The notes under the pieces are model-generated. The model ran no database searches, had not been told where the DNA came from, and worked only from the letters and a program-made list of their open reading frames with translations. The position numbers were made by a program, and so were the translations under genes. A stretch of DNA of 64,000 nt from assembly GCA_034506395.1 (NCBI GenBank), contig JAPDPQ010000001.1, positions 254,435 through 318,434 of the forward strand, written 5' to 3'. This DNA is from a candidate division KSB1 bacterium (GTDB taxonomy: Bacteria > Zhuqueibacterota > Zhuqueibacteria > Thermofontimicrobiales > Thermofontimicrobiaceae). Below, piece by piece: positions 63,707 to 64,000 of the stretch. Within the stretch, counting starts at the first letter, position 1. Each line of letters opens with the position of its first letter.

Positions 63707-64000
63707 TTTATTGGAATTTGATTTTTATGATTATCTCATTTTCAATTTTCTAATATACACAATTCCCTCATCAAAACCAAAGCGATTTTTTCGATTATTT
63801 GATTGGCTCCCGATTAGGAATTGAAAAAATAGAGTTCTCTCCTATAATCGCTTTCATTCGCTAGAGGCTGTTGATTTTGTTTAAACGCTTCATCTAATCT
63901 CCACTTGACAAGCGGGCGATTTTTTAATAAATTTAATTTGACAATGATTAAAAAATTCAGAGGATCTTTTATCAGTTGGCACTATCACTACTGAATTGGG
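63707..64000. other. Right-edge noncoding sequence
   Basis: A+T-rich, no coding frame supported. It should contain the promoter for the minus-strand radical SAM gene. The window ends here without another gene start. Confidence 0.4.

Noticed and set aside
1..64000. CRISPR array, prophage, restriction or known defence island
   Set aside because: No regularly spaced repeats, cas-like, integrase, capsid, methylase or nuclease-ATPase defence genes were found; the EndoQ-UvrD protein fits repair better than defence.

Overview
The window is chromosomal DNA from a bacterium of moderate G+C with well-spaced genes on both strands. A TonB-dependent receptor, an envelope alpha-2-macroglobulin with a PbpC-type peptidoglycan synthase, lipid-anchored or secreted Ig-like and NHL proteins, and a diaminopimelate pathway point to a diderm. 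SbsA-type Ig lipoproteins, carboxypeptidase-regulatory-domain TonB receptors and paired ECF sigma/anti-sigma genes fit the FCB supergroup, perhaps a Calditrichota/KSB1-like lineage; this placement is inference. No phage, insertion sequence or CRISPR array was seen.

Layout. 1-12.5 kb: 3' part of a diguanylate cyclase, an M1 aminopeptidase with HEAT repeats, then pbpC and the alpha-2-macroglobulin gene on the minus strand, separated by a small repeat element. 12.9-16.5 kb: ECF sigma and anti-sigma genes, a secreted protein made of two copies of one unknown domain, and an XRE regulator divergent from a 60-residue protein. 17-27 kb: an Ig-like lipoprotein, lysA, dapF, a CHASE2 adenylate cyclase, then a NYN RNase / histidine kinase / NtrC regulator cluster. 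27-32 kb, minus strand: cupin protein, Gfo/Idh/MocA oxidoreductase, and a four-gene run of VTT protein, CDP-alcohol phosphatidyltransferase, radical SAM protein and second VTT protein. 32-43 kb: TonB receptor, an exported protein with a BlaI-like winged helix, OsmC protein, HAD phosphatase, NHL protein, alpha/beta hydrolase, LEA-2 protein and sodium/solute symporter. 43-51 kb: a probable PPi-type phosphofructokinase, an archaeal-type GatE, and a fusion of endonuclease Q to a UvrD helicase. 51-64 kb: a poorly coding kilobase, M28 peptidase, tRNA-Thr with a decayed partial copy beside it, DUF6249-like protein, lactate permease, a second ECF sigma/anti-sigma pair, M55 aminopeptidase, LOG protein, S4 RNA-binding protein, a membrane-anchored coiled-coil protein with three zinc-finger-like motifs, and a large radical SAM protein.

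The most unusual content is the EndoQ-UvrD fusion next to GatE, two families best known from archaea; the VTT/CAPT/radical SAM locus; the coiled-coil/C2H2 protein; and the exported BlaI-like protein. No single complete new defence or biosynthetic system can be proved from the sequence alone.
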